In this document: positions 33,319 to 42,371 of the stretch, piece after piece
How positions within the stretch are numbered: position 1 is the stretch's first letter
Layout: every line of letters starts with the position of its first letter
Origin: Nocardia iowensis
Lineage (GTDB): Bacteria; Actinomycetota; Actinomycetes; Mycobacteriales; Mycobacteriaceae
Assembly (NCBI RefSeq): GCF_019222765.1
Contig: NZ_CP078145.1
Location: 5,146,001 to 5,210,000, forward strand
Length of the DNA: 64,000 bases
Direction of reading: 5' to 3'
Position numbers and translations under genes: made by a program
Notes under the pieces: model-generated
What the model saw: only the letters and a program-made list of their open reading frames with translations
What the model was told of the DNA's origin: nothing
The model's database searches: none

Positions 33319-34976
33319 CGCGACTGCCTCGCCGAACTCTTCTGGTAGAGCCGGTCGCCAAGGACCAGGAAGTCCAGGTCCATCGAGCGGAAGGCGGCCA
33401 GCGCGTCGGCCGCGGTATTCACGATGGGCTCCCCCCGGTCGTTGAACGACGTGTTGAGCAGCACCGGGGCCGCGCCGTGCCGCGGCATGGCATCGAGGAC
33501 GGCGCCGACCGCGGGCGCTTCGTCTTCGTGCAACAGCTGCGGGCGGGTGGTGCCGTCGGCATGGACAACCGCGGGCGCGGTGCGGGCACCGAAGTCGGTG
33601 ACCTCGGCGGCGCCGAGCATGTACCGGCTCAACAGATCCTGCTGTTCCCACAGTCGTGCGGCGAATTCCGGTCGCGCCACACCGGCGAAGGGGCGCCACT
33701 GCTCGCGATTCTTGATCACATTCACCCGCGTCCGCACCGTGGCCGAGTTCGGTACGGCAATGATGGACCGGCGGCACAGAGCTCGCGGTCCCACTTCGGA
33801 CCGGCCCTGCGCGACCGCGCCTATCTTTCCCGCCAACAGCAGTTCGGTCAGCCGATCGATATCGAGGTCGGACCCGATCAGCCCCGCGGTGTCGGGCACC
33901 GGGTAGCCCGGACCGTCAATATCGCTGCCCAGGTATGGATTCAGCGGCTCGGCGTGACGGCGAGGCGGACACACTGTCCACGCGGCGCCCAGTGCCACCC
34001 CCGCATCGTGCGGAACCGGCGGCACATACACCGGGCCGGGCAGGGTGCCATTTGTCGAACAGTTCAGTGCCACACCACCAGCCAGGCACAATTCGTCGAC
34101 ACCGGACACCTTGCGGGTCAGCGACGTCAGGTGAGCGACGGTCTCCTCGACGATCCGCTGCGCCAGATAGGCGACTTCGACGGCCTTCGGGTCGGCGGCC
34201 AGATCGCCCTCGGGCCGGCTCGGCTTGTCGGCGCCGACGATCGTCGAATACACCGTCCGCCACCGCGCCGTCACGTCGTCGTACTGCTCTTTGATCTGCG
34301 CCGCGGTGGCGCGTTCTGGACCGACACCGCGCGGAGCGACGGCCAATCGAAAGTCATCGCCCTCGACGGAGACCAAGGATTCCACCTGGAGTGCACGGGC
34401 GCGCCCATAGGCCGCCAGGCCCATGGTCTTGCCCGCGTTCAGGAACGAGAAGCCGAGCCATACCGATGCCGCGTCGTAGGCATAGCCGAGCGAGGCGCTG
34501 CGCTGCCAGCTGCGCTCCAGCTTGGGCTCGCGGCCGTCCTCGAAGGTCCACATGGTCGACGATTCGTTCTCCCCGTGTCCGTCGACGACCAGGACCCCCG
34601 CTTTCGCGAAGGGCGAAGCGTAGAAGGCGGAAGCCGCATGGGCCCGATGGTGCGGTACGTGCACCACCTCCGGGGTACGGGCACTGAAGTCCAGACCGAC
34701 GGCGTACGAGAGGAACTCCGAAGCAGAGCCGAACTGTCCGGGGTAGAGCTGCTCGACGTCCCATCCGATGGCGACCACGTCGATATCGGCCGGCTGGATT
34801 CCCGCCTGGTCGAGGCAGAATCGCGCGGCACCGAGAGGCTTGCGGTACAGGGAGTGGCGGCGCCGATTGCAACGCTCCTCTTCGGAGAAGGCGACCACAT
34901 TGCCGTCACCATCGATGAGGCAAGCGGCGCTGTCGTGCCAGCCTGCCGGTGGTGCATTGACACCCAGAACCCACAT
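33315..34976 (-). CDS. Carbamoyltransferase 4 (NodU/CmcH family), cluster B
   Basis: This 553-residue carbamoyltransferase has WHDSAACLIDG, SEEERCNRRRH, the metal site PHHRAHAAS, GKTMGLAAYG, GGVALNCSTNG and LNTSFNDRGEPIV. The GPRALGxRSI motif reads GPRALCRRSI. It starts at ATG 34976, or at an in-frame GTG at 34985; neither has a strong ribosome binding site. It is the first gene of the leftward operon of cluster B, followed by the aminomutase with a 4-base overlap. It could carbamoylate the side-chain amine or a hydroxyl of the amino acid made by its neighbours. Confidence 0.88.
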   Translation of the reverse strand: MWVLGVNAPPAGWHDSAACLIDGDGNVVAFSEEERCNRRRHSLYRKPLGAARFCLDQAGIQPADIDVVAIGWDVEQLYPGQFGSASEFLSYAVGLDFSARTPEVVHVPHHRAHAASAFYASPFAKAGVLVVDGHGENESSTMWTFEDGREPKLERSWQRSASLGYAYDAASVWLGFSFLNAGKTMGLAAYGRARALQVESLVSVEGDDFRLAVAPRGVGPERATAAQIKEQYDDVTARWRTVYSTIVGADKPSRPEGDLAADPKAVEVAYLAQRIVEETVAHLTSLTRKVSGVDELCLAGGVALNCSTNGTLPGPVYVPPVPHDAGVALGAAWTVCPPRRHAEPLNPYLGSDIDGPGYPVPDTAGLIGSDLDIDRLTELLLAGKIGAVAQGRSEVGPRALCRRSIIAVPNSATVRTRVNVIKNREQWRPFAGVARPEFAARLWEQQDLLSRYMLGAAEVTDFGARTAPAVVHADGTTRPQLLHEDEAPAVGAVLDAMPRHGAAPVLLNTSFNDRGEPIVNTAADALAAFRSMDLDFLVLGDRLYQKSSARQSR

Positions 34977-35314
34977 GAGGACCACATTTCGTAATAAGAG
35001 AGTTGGTCTCGAACGCCAGAAGACAACGTCGCCGGGCGATAAATGCCCGGATGAATGCTGGTTCCCCCCTAAGGAACTCGCAGAATTTCGACAAATGGTT
35101 ATCCGCCAGGGGCTGGCCCCGACGTTACCCGAGCACCGACAGCCTACTCATGCCGTTGTGGTTTCGATCCACTGTAGAAAGCCACAGTTAGTCGACGGAA
35201 TAGCTGTAACCCATTGTGGGAAAGCCTGATTCACAACGTCAGAGCCCGGCCCCTAGGTTGGGCATCGACGTTCGAATCAACCGCCCTCCCCTGCCGAGGG
35301 CGCGGGGGAAAAGC
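34977..35314. promoter_or_regulatory. Bidirectional promoter region of cluster B, with dyads
   Basis: This 338-base non-coding gap lies between divergent operons and is relatively AT-rich. A CCGGGC/GCCCGG hairpin lies at 35032-35050. An imperfect dyad lies at 35157-35186: TGTGGTTTC, eleven bases, GAAAGCCACA, with one extra base in the right arm. A further TTGTG/CACAA pair lies about 25 bases downstream. The dyads are possible operator sites; I see no StrR-type 29-bp palindrome here. Confidence 0.5.
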
Positions 35315-36943
35315 ATGACAGATCATCAATTGGATTTCAATTCGCCTGCCACCCAACAGTTTTTCCTGCACGATGCCCTACTTGCCTGGGCGTCGCGGAC
35401 ACCGGACGCACCGGCCGTTATCGAGTCACCGGCTGCCGGTTTGCTGGAGACAACGACATTCGCTGAGCTCGAAGCACTTTCGAATTTCTACGCACGGCAG
35501 CTCGAAGCCCTCGGGCTGGAGATCGGCGCACGCGTCGTGCTGGAAGCCGACGCGACCGCACACTCCATCGCCATGTTTCTCGGCTGTTCCAAGGCTGGAC
35601 TCACCTTCGTCCCGGTGAGTCCGGCGATACCGTCGGTGCGGCTGCGGATGGTCCTGTCCAGTACCCGCCCTGCCCTCCATGTCCGGGCCGAGGAGATCGC
35701 GGCCGTGCCACGCATCGACATCGACTACCCCGATGGAACCGGCATCGTACGCTTCGGTCCGACAAGCGGATTCAGTGTGGACAGCGCGCCGGAGCCAGGA
35801 GTCCGGCACCGCCGTGCGCACTGCACGACCGATGCCGCCTACATCATCTTCACCTCGGGAACGACAGGTAAACCCAAGGGCGTGGTGATGAGCCACCGCG
35901 CCGTAACCTCCTTCTACCACGGCATGTTCAGCCACGATCTCGCGCAGCCGACCGACCGCATCGCCAGCACGCCGCCACTGCACTTCGACTTCGCCCTGCT
36001 CAATATCGGTCTGGCCCTCGGCAGCGGCGCGGCGATCGTGCCGATTCCCCAGCGGCTCGTGCGGTGGCCGCGCCACTTCCTGCGGGTCCTCGCCGAAACC
36101 GAGGCCACCCAGGTCAGCGGGGTGCCGTCGATCTGGCGGCCGGTACTGCGCCATGAACCCGACCGGGTCGCCGCGCTACCGCGGCTCCGCGCGATTCTGT
36201 ACTGCGGCGAGGAATTTCCCGTTCCGGAGCTGCGTAGGCTCCGCGAACTCCGGGCGGGGCTGCGGATCGTGAACTGCTACGGCAGCACCGAATCGATGGC
36301 GTGTTCGTTCTACGAGGTGCCCGATCCCCTGCCGCGGCACGTCGCACACATCCCGATCGGAGCCGCCCCCCCGGGAGCCGAGTTACTGCTCGCCGACGAG
36401 AACGGTGCGATCATCGACGGGACCGGGACGCGCGGCGAATTGCTGCTCCGGACCCCCGCCCTGTTCACCGGGTATTGGGCCGATCCCGAGGGCACCCGGG
36501 CCGCCCTCGTCGCCGACCCGCTGGCGCCGGAGTCCGGTGCGCAGCTGCTGCGCACCGGTGATCTTGCCTACCGCGGCGAGGACGGCGCGCTGTACCTGTG
36601 CGGCCGCACCGACGCGCAGGTGCAGATCAACGGAAACCGCGTCGAACTCGCCGAGGTGGAGCACCGGCTACTGGAATTCCCGGCCGTCACCACCGCTGTC
36701 GTGGTGCCCGATGAAACCGGCACGGGCGATGCGGCATTGGCCGCCTTCGTCATTCTCGCCTCCGGCGCGACGGCGGACCCGGTCGGTCTGCGCGATTTCT
36801 GTACCGCGACCCTGCCCGAGTACATGGTCCCGAGCCGTATCAGCATCGTCGACAGCCTGCCGATCACCGGCAACGGCAAGGTCGACCGCGGACTGCTCAG
36901 CGCAGGCGCCGGCACCGAGCCGACCGGAAGCAGCCGCACGTGA
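35315..36943 (+). CDS. Stand-alone adenylation enzyme A2
   Basis: A 542-residue adenylate-forming enzyme with YIIFTSGTTGKPKG, a FDFALLN aspartate in the amino-binding position, NCYGSTESM, LRTGDLAY, QINGNRVELAEVE and ITGNGKVDRG with the terminal lysine. It resembles NRPS adenylation enzymes, so an amino acid is the likely substrate. ATG 35315 is preceded by GGGGGAA. It opens the rightward operon; the next gene starts at GTG in its stop (GTGA). The ACP at 38692 is its nearest partner. Confidence 0.85.
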   Translation: MTDHQLDFNSPATQQFFLHDALLAWASRTPDAPAVIESPAAGLLETTTFAELEALSNFYARQLEALGLEIGARVVLEADATAHSIAMFLGCSKAGLTFVPVSPAIPSVRLRMVLSSTRPALHVRAEEIAAVPRIDIDYPDGTGIVRFGPTSGFSVDSAPEPGVRHRRAHCTTDAAYIIFTSGTTGKPKGVVMSHRAVTSFYHGMFSHDLAQPTDRIASTPPLHFDFALLNIGLALGSGAAIVPIPQRLVRWPRHFLRVLAETEATQVSGVPSIWRPVLRHEPDRVAALPRLRAILYCGEEFPVPELRRLRELRAGLRIVNCYGSTESMACSFYEVPDPLPRHVAHIPIGAAPPGAELLLADENGAIIDGTGTRGELLLRTPALFTGYWADPEGTRAALVADPLAPESGAQLLRTGDLAYRGEDGALYLCGRTDAQVQINGNRVELAEVEHRLLEFPAVTTAVVVPDETGTGDAALAAFVILASGATADPVGLRDFCTATLPEYMVPSRISIVDSLPITGNGKVDRGLLSAGAGTEPTGSSRT

Positions 36944-37818
36944 GCGCCGCGCCGTGGACCACGGAGACGCTGCGGGCATCCGATGGCGCCCCGCTGACGG
37001 TGTACTCGGCAGGCGATCCGGACCGCCCGACTGTCCTGTTGTGCAATGCGGTCGGGATGCCGGTGGAGTTCCTGCGTCCGCTGTCGAAGCAGTTGCTCGC
37101 GACCCATTCGGTGCTCACCTGGGAGTCCCGTCTGCTGCCGAGCCCGGTGGGACCGTTCGGCGCGACACTGGAGCGGCAGGTAGCCGACGCCATGGATGTC
37201 CTCGCCCACTTTCGCGTATCACGAGCGATCGTCGCGGGCTGGTGCCTGGGCGCGAACCTGGCGCTGTGGTTGACCGTTCGATGGCCGGGATCCATTCCGG
37301 CGCTGGTCCTGATGAACGGGGGGTATTACCTGGATTCGGCCGATTACACCCCGTTCGAAGCGAACATGGTGCGCATGATGCCGCGCATCGCAGGTGATCT
37401 CCGGTACGCGGCCGCATTCCACCGCACAATCTTCTCGACCGGCGCGGCATGGGTGGACGCGAACGAGACCCAAGCGGGCGTTGGCACCTCCGCCACCCCG
37501 CAAGCGCAGGCTGCCGCCGAGCAAATCAAGCAATTGGCCTCTCTCCCTTATGAATCCGCTGAGGCGCTGCACCAGTTCGCTCGCCTGACGACCGCGCATA
37601 TGGAATCGCCGCCGGACATGGCCCGGTTGCCGCGGACACCAACGCTCGTCATGACCAGTGCGAACGATTCGACAACGGGTACGCCCTCGTCCCACCGGAT
37701 CGCCGCGGCACTGCCCGACGCCACCTTGATCTCATCCCAGTCCGGCGACCACTTCTCGCTGTATTGGGAGCACGCGTACCGATCTCAGGTGCAGCGCTTC
37801 GTGCAGAAATTCCGCTGA
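36940..37818 (+). CDS. Alpha/beta hydrolase with a cysteine nucleophile
   Basis: A 292-residue alpha/beta-hydrolase fold protein. The nucleophile elbow is GWCLG, so Cys102 replaces the usual serine; a candidate acid is the Asp in TSANDSTTG, and the His in SGDHFSLYW would complete the triad. Cys nucleophiles occur in dienelactone hydrolases and a few acyl-transferring enzymes and favour thioester exchange. In a carrier-protein operon it could be an editing or releasing thioesterase or a transferase. GTG start with a 4-base overlap to the adenylation gene. Confidence 0.78.
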   Translation: MSAAPWTTETLRASDGAPLTVYSAGDPDRPTVLLCNAVGMPVEFLRPLSKQLLATHSVLTWESRLLPSPVGPFGATLERQVADAMDVLAHFRVSRAIVAGWCLGANLALWLTVRWPGSIPALVLMNGGYYLDSADYTPFEANMVRMMPRIAGDLRYAAAFHRTIFSTGAAWVDANETQAGVGTSATPQAQAAAEQIKQLASLPYESAEALHQFARLTTAHMESPPDMARLPRTPTLVMTSANDSTTGTPSSHRIAAALPDATLISSQSGDHFSLYWEHAYRSQVQRFVQKFR

Positions 37819-37849
37819 CCGACCACCACTCAGAGAGGACACCGCTATC

Positions 37850-38695
37850 TTGTCGAACTCGATCGCAGGCGATACCACCATCGTCGACCACTACCCCCGC
37901 TGCTTCGGATGTGGGTCGAACAACCCCGCCTCCATGCGGATACACGCAGTGCGCGACGGCAATCGCATCACCGCGGATTGGCTGCCCCCGGAAACCGCCG
38001 AAGGCGGACCCGGCCTGGTACACGGCGGATACCTCGCCGCGGCCGTCGACGAGATCCAGGCGCTGCTGGCCTCCTCGGTCGCCGGTGTTCCGGCGATGAC
38101 GGCCACCATGTCGATCCAGTACCGCAAACCGGTGCTCCTCGGCCGCCCCCTCACCCTGGAGGCCGAGGTGACCGAACAGCGCGGGCGCAAGCTCACCTTG
38201 ACGATGCGTGCTCTGGACAACGAATCCGGTGAAGCGTGCTTCGAGGGATCGGGCCTGTACATTGCGGTCCGGTCCGAGGTGTGGATGAGCCAAATGGACA
38301 AGGGCGGCAAGAGCTTCAGTGGAATGGATTTCTCCAACGGCGATCTGTCCACCTTCTTCGGCTGGCACGTGCGCTCATTGCGTGAAAACTACCGCGGTAC
38401 TGCGGAGAGCGACTCGGTGACGGCCAGGGTCGAGTTCGCGAATCTGCAACCCGCCCAGTGGGTGTTTCGCCTGGACGGTCCCGAACTGGCTATCGATCCC
38501 GCGACCGGTGCGGAGGCGCGCGTCGATATCGAAATTCACTCACTGGGCTTCAACACCTGGCTGGCCATGCTCGAGCGGCCCGAGCGGGCCGCCGATCTGC
38601 TGGCCGAATCCGGAACCCGAGTCCACGGGGAGCCGGGCGCACTCACGACATTCTTCGCACAACTGTCGAGCACGGAAACAAAGGTGACGGAATGA
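37850..38695 (+). CDS. Hotdog thioesterase fused to an SCP2-like lipid-binding domain
   Basis: 281 residues. Residues about 10-145 form a PaaI-type hotdog fold: CFGCGSNNP, LVHGGYLAAAVDE and MSIQYRKPVLLG. Residues about 180-275 resemble SCP2/sterol carrier domains (VTARVEFANLQPAQWVF, DIEIHSLGFNTWLAML). The start is unusual: TTG at 37850 after GAGAGGACACC. The next gene (ACP) starts in the stop codon. A thioesterase with an attached hydrophobic-ligand domain would suit a long acyl chain, agreeing with the fatty acyl-AMP ligase of this operon. The SCP2 assignment is by eye. Confidence 0.65.
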   Translation: MSNSIAGDTTIVDHYPRCFGCGSNNPASMRIHAVRDGNRITADWLPPETAEGGPGLVHGGYLAAAVDEIQALLASSVAGVPAMTATMSIQYRKPVLLGRPLTLEAEVTEQRGRKLTLTMRALDNESGEACFEGSGLYIAVRSEVWMSQMDKGGKSFSGMDFSNGDLSTFFGWHVRSLRENYRGTAESDSVTARVEFANLQPAQWVFRLDGPELAIDPATGAEARVDIEIHSLGFNTWLAMLERPERAADLLAESGTRVHGEPGALTTFFAQLSSTETKVTE

Positions 38696-38955
38696 CATCG
38701 AGTATCGAAGAGCAGATCGGCAGGATCATCGCCGGGTTGGCACCCAAGTCCGATCTGCCGATCGAGCCGAACAGCAGATTGGTCGAGGATCTTGGATTCA
38801 ATTCCCTCAGCCTGCTCGAACTGGCCATCGCGCTGGAGGCGGAGTTCAGCCTGCCCGACCTCGACCCGTCGGCCGCCGCCCAGATCGTGACCGTGGCCGA
38901 TGTCGTCGAACTCACCGTCGGTCGGCTGCCCGCCGCGGAATCGGAACCGGTGTGA
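38692..38955 (+). CDS. Acyl carrier protein B2
   Basis: An 87-residue carrier protein. The phosphopantetheine site is LGFNSL (Ser38), with Asn in place of the common Asp before the serine, as seen in some ACPs. It overlaps the thioesterase gene upstream and the diiron oxygenase gene downstream by four bases each. Likely loaded by the fatty acyl-AMP ligase at 39974 or adenylation enzyme A2, and a candidate substrate carrier for the two oxygenases of the operon. Confidence 0.87.
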   Translation: MTSSIEEQIGRIIAGLAPKSDLPIEPNSRLVEDLGFNSLSLLELAIALEAEFSLPDLDPSAAAQIVTVADVVELTVGRLPAAESEPV

Positions 38956-39977
38956 GCGCACCGGATGCCGCTGCCGAGGATGGGACCCAGGCGCTGCTGG
39001 CAGCGGACCGCGATATCAGCGGGCGGGTCGCACCGCTGGACCTGTACTACCGATGGGAATCCCAGCACTGGCAGATCAGCTCGCTGAACATCGCGCAAGA
39101 CCGTCCCGATTGGGCAGCCCTGCCCGGTTTCCTCCGGGAAGAGCTGCTGCATACCGTCTTTCGGTTCGCCGCAGGCGAAATGGCGGTGACCCAGACCCTC
39201 GCGCCGATCGCGCATGCCGCGCCGACCGAGGACTACCAGATCTATCTGTCCACCCAGATCGCCGACGAGGCCCGGCATGCGCTGTTCTTCCGTACCTACG
39301 TCGACGGCCTGCGAGCCGTTGGCATCGCACCGTCGGCCATCGACCGCGAACGCGACGAAACTGTCACTGTCGGAGACCTTTTCGAGCAGTCGCTGCGCAC
39401 GATCACCGGCCAGGTGCGGACCGATCCCGACGATCTCGCGCGCTGGTACGAAGCAATCGTGGTCTACCACTTGCTGATCGAGGGAACGGTCGCGATGACC
39501 GGGCTGCACAGTCTGCTGCGCACCATCCGCGAGCACGGCGGTTTCGCCGCACTGCGCGAGGGACTCACCAACGTCGCGCGTGACGAATCCCGGCACGTCA
39601 ACTTCGGTGTGCTCGCGTTGCGCGACGGAATTCGGGCGGGCCACCGGGAGCTGATCGTCGACGCGGTCCGGCGGCACGTCCCCGCGGCAGCCTGCACGAT
39701 GGTCGCCCCGGAGCACCGCGACACCACGCCACGGCTGGTGCAGTCACTGACCGACCGGCCCCGGCGGATCGGCGAGCAGTGGCAGTTCGCGATCGCGTCG
39801 CTCGGCAAACGGTTGGCGGCGACCGGTCTGGACCCCGAAACCGTACGGTCACTGGTGAATTCCTTCCGTCAGGGCTGCGTCGACGCAGTGGCCCGCTACC
39901 GGGAACTGCATGGTGTCGACCATCCGGTGCGACTGGAGTCGATGGATGCCGGTTCGCTAGCCGAGGCGGCATTGTGA
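38952..39977 (+). CDS. Ferritin-like diiron oxygenase (R2-like)
   Basis: A 341-residue helical protein with carboxylate/histidine iron ligands in order: EELLH near residue 58, DEARHALFF at about 101, EGTVAM at about 177 and DESRHVNFG at about 210. This is the pattern of ribonucleotide-reductase R2-like or R2lox-like diiron oxidases. As it sits between an ACP and a fatty acyl-AMP ligase, it probably oxidises an ACP-bound chain (hydroxylation, desaturation or N-oxygenation) rather than making deoxynucleotides. GTG start with a 4-base overlap. Confidence 0.8.
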   Translation: MSAPDAAAEDGTQALLAADRDISGRVAPLDLYYRWESQHWQISSLNIAQDRPDWAALPGFLREELLHTVFRFAAGEMAVTQTLAPIAHAAPTEDYQIYLSTQIADEARHALFFRTYVDGLRAVGIAPSAIDRERDETVTVGDLFEQSLRTITGQVRTDPDDLARWYEAIVVYHLLIEGTVAMTGLHSLLRTIREHGGFAALREGLTNVARDESRHVNFGVLALRDGIRAGHRELIVDAVRRHVPAAACTMVAPEHRDTTPRLVQSLTDRPRRIGEQWQFAIASLGKRLAATGLDPETVRSLVNSFRQGCVDAVARYRELHGVDHPVRLESMDAGSLAEAAL

Positions 39978-41626
39978 TCACCGACTTCTTCACCTGGACC
40001 GGTCAGCCGTCCACCACGCGGGGAATCCACCGGGCGGTCGCCGACGGATGGCAGCTGACGACCTACGAGGAGCTACGCGATCGAGCCCGCTCACTCGCCG
40101 AACGGTTGCTCGACTCCGGCATCGGGCCCGGCGATGTGGTGTCGATCATCGAGCCGAAGGTCGACGACTTCCTCGCCGCCTTCTTCGCCGTCCTGCTAGC
40201 TGGGGCAACGCCCAACCCCATAGCACCGCCATTTCCGTTGCAGGGGGCCGACTCCTACCGCCGCCAGCTCGTGCGGTTGCTCGGGGTGGCACGGCCCGCG
40301 ACCGTCTACGCACCCGCCGAATACGAGTCCCTACTCGAGCCGGTTCTGGACGACATCCCGCGACTCGACCACCGAATCGGCCCGGTGCGCACCACGGATT
40401 TTCCGCAGTGCGGGCCTACCGACATCGGTCTACTCCAATTCACTTCCGGCAGTAGCGGAACCCCGAAAGCGGTCCGGGTACCGCTCGCGAGTCTGCAGGC
40501 GAATATCGCCGACATCTTCGAATGGCTGTCGGTAGGTCCGGACGACCACATCGCCACCTGGCTGCCCGCCTATCACGACATGGGGCTGATCGGCTGCCTG
40601 CTCGCGCCGACGGTAGCGGGACTGGAGATCGATGCCATGGCGCCGATCGAATTCCTCCAAGAACCACAAAAGTGGTTGTCCTGCTTCGGAACCCGGACGG
40701 CGACAATCGGCGCCGCACCGAACTTCGCGCTGTCCTATCTGCTGGCCAAGGTCGACGGAGCGGCATTGGCAGAGATGGACTTCGGCCGCTGGCACGCACT
40801 GGTGGTCGGCGCCGAGCGAATCGACCCCGCGGTGCTACGAAGGTTCGCCACCGAATTCGGCCCCTACGGCTTCCGCTCCACCGCGATCTGCCCCGCCTAC
40901 GGACTCGCCGAGGCAACCCTGGCGGTCAGCGGTGTCGGACCACGGGATCCGGTCGAGGTGATCACCGTCGAACCCGGATCTCAACAGATCACCGGACCGT
41001 TCGATCTCATGACCGCGCCGCTCACCGACGGCCGGACCTGGCTGGTCGGCTGCGGTCGGCCGGTCGGCACGGTCAGCGTGCACGTCGGCGAGGAGTCCCC
41101 CGGAACCGGCGAATCGATCGGTGAATTGTGCGTCACAGGACCGAATGTCGCGCTCGGATACCGCACTGCGGCAGGCGATACCGATCTCGCCCGGGACGCC
41201 GTCGGCAGCCTCGCCACCGGTGATGCCGTTGCGCTGGTGGACAACGCGGTGTATCCGATCGGCCGGATCGGTGACGCGGTGAAGATCCGGGCCACCACCG
41301 TCTACGCCGAGGACGTGGAAGCGGCGGTGGTGAACGCCACCGGGGTACCGTCGAATCGCGTTGTCGCACTTGCCGGGACAGCAGACGGCCGCCCGCAGAT
41401 CGCCATCCTGCTCGAGACCGCCGACCTCGACATGGAGATCGTCGATACGGTCGTACGCGCTCACGTCGGCGGTGACGACGCGCGGATTCGGTTCTTCCAC
41501 GCGGATTCGGGCCTCATCGAGCGCACCACCAGCGGCAAGCCGCGCCGTCGGCGGATGTGGCAACGGCTGATCGATGGCGAACTCGACCGTCTCGAAATGG
41601 GTGCACCAGCGGGCAGCGAAGCATGA
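39974..41626 (+). CDS. Fatty acyl-AMP ligase (FAAL)
   Basis: A 550-residue adenylate-forming enzyme of FAAL type: FTSGSSGTPKAV, WLPAYHDMGLIG (the diagnostic FAAL stretch), APNFALSYLL and YGLAEATLAVSG; the C-terminal domain ends in SGKPRRRRM. FAALs activate fatty acids and hand them to ACPs without CoA. GTG start at 39974 overlapping the diiron gene by four bases. It predicts a lipid part in the cluster B product or an acyl starter for the ACP at 38692. Confidence 0.88.
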   Translation: MITDFFTWTGQPSTTRGIHRAVADGWQLTTYEELRDRARSLAERLLDSGIGPGDVVSIIEPKVDDFLAAFFAVLLAGATPNPIAPPFPLQGADSYRRQLVRLLGVARPATVYAPAEYESLLEPVLDDIPRLDHRIGPVRTTDFPQCGPTDIGLLQFTSGSSGTPKAVRVPLASLQANIADIFEWLSVGPDDHIATWLPAYHDMGLIGCLLAPTVAGLEIDAMAPIEFLQEPQKWLSCFGTRTATIGAAPNFALSYLLAKVDGAALAEMDFGRWHALVVGAERIDPAVLRRFATEFGPYGFRSTAICPAYGLAEATLAVSGVGPRDPVEVITVEPGSQQITGPFDLMTAPLTDGRTWLVGCGRPVGTVSVHVGEESPGTGESIGELCVTGPNVALGYRTAAGDTDLARDAVGSLATGDAVALVDNAVYPIGRIGDAVKIRATTVYAEDVEAAVVNATGVPSNRVVALAGTADGRPQIAILLETADLDMEIVDTVVRAHVGGDDARIRFFHADSGLIERTTSGKPRRRRMWQRLIDGELDRLEMGAPAGSEA

Positions 41627-42348
41627 CCACGCGGATCGAATGGCTCGAACCGATCGCTGCGTCCACCCGACGGTTCGCCGCGACCGTGCAAACGCTGACC
41701 GACGCCGACGTGTCCGGCGCCTCGCTGATTCCGCCGTGGACGCGCGGTCATGTCGTCACGCACGTCTGCCGGGCGGGCGACAGCCTGGTTCGACTGTTGG
41801 GCTGGGCCCACACCGGCGTCGAGGTGCCGCAGTATCGGAGTATGGAATCCCGCGCCGCCGAGATCGAGGCCGGTGCGGCACGGACGGTGGCGCAACTGCT
41901 GGCCGACCTGGCCGAGAGCGCCGAACGCTTCGCCGAGGTGGTACGCGCACTTCCGCCACAAGCGTGGGACCGTAGCGTCCGACCACGCACCGGTGAACTG
42001 CGCACCCCGGAAACCCTGGTCCCCATGCGGCTTCGGGAACTGGAGATCCATCACGTGGATCTGGACGCCGGGTACTCGTTCACCGATATACCGCCGCCCG
42101 CGGCCCGCTGGATTCTCGACGACATCGCCGACGCCTTGCAACGCCGCGAATCAGACTGCCCGGCAATGCGGTTGCGAGCAACCGACAGCGGATTCAGCCG
42201 CCGGATCGGCGCACCGGAGACTCGTCCGATCACCGTCGTCGGATCGCAGGCCGATCTGCTCGGCTGGCTCAGCGGGCGGTGTCCGGTAGAGCGCACGACA
42301 TTGACGGCCGGTGCCGACCCGGTGCCGAACGCGCCCAGGTGGATCTGA
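41623..42348 (+). CDS. Mycothiol-dependent maleylpyruvate isomerase family protein (DinB-like)
   Basis: A 241-residue four-helix DinB/MDMPI protein with a WTRGHVVTHVCRAGD metal-binding histidine and a second site RELEIHHVDL (Glu/His), followed by a C-terminal wedge domain. Members use mycothiol as cofactor for isomerisation or transfer. In several actinomycete clusters such proteins manage thiol adducts. It overlaps the FAAL gene by four bases. Its role could be thiol addition/elimination on an unsaturated intermediate, but this is speculative. Confidence 0.75.
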   Translation: MTTRIEWLEPIAASTRRFAATVQTLTDADVSGASLIPPWTRGHVVTHVCRAGDSLVRLLGWAHTGVEVPQYRSMESRAAEIEAGAARTVAQLLADLAESAERFAEVVRALPPQAWDRSVRPRTGELRTPETLVPMRLRELEIHHVDLDAGYSFTDIPPPAARWILDDIADALQRRESDCPAMRLRATDSGFSRRIGAPETRPITVVGSQADLLGWLSGRCPVERTTLTAGADPVPNAPRWI

Positions 42349-42371
42349 CAGCAGCCGCCACAGTCGTGGCG

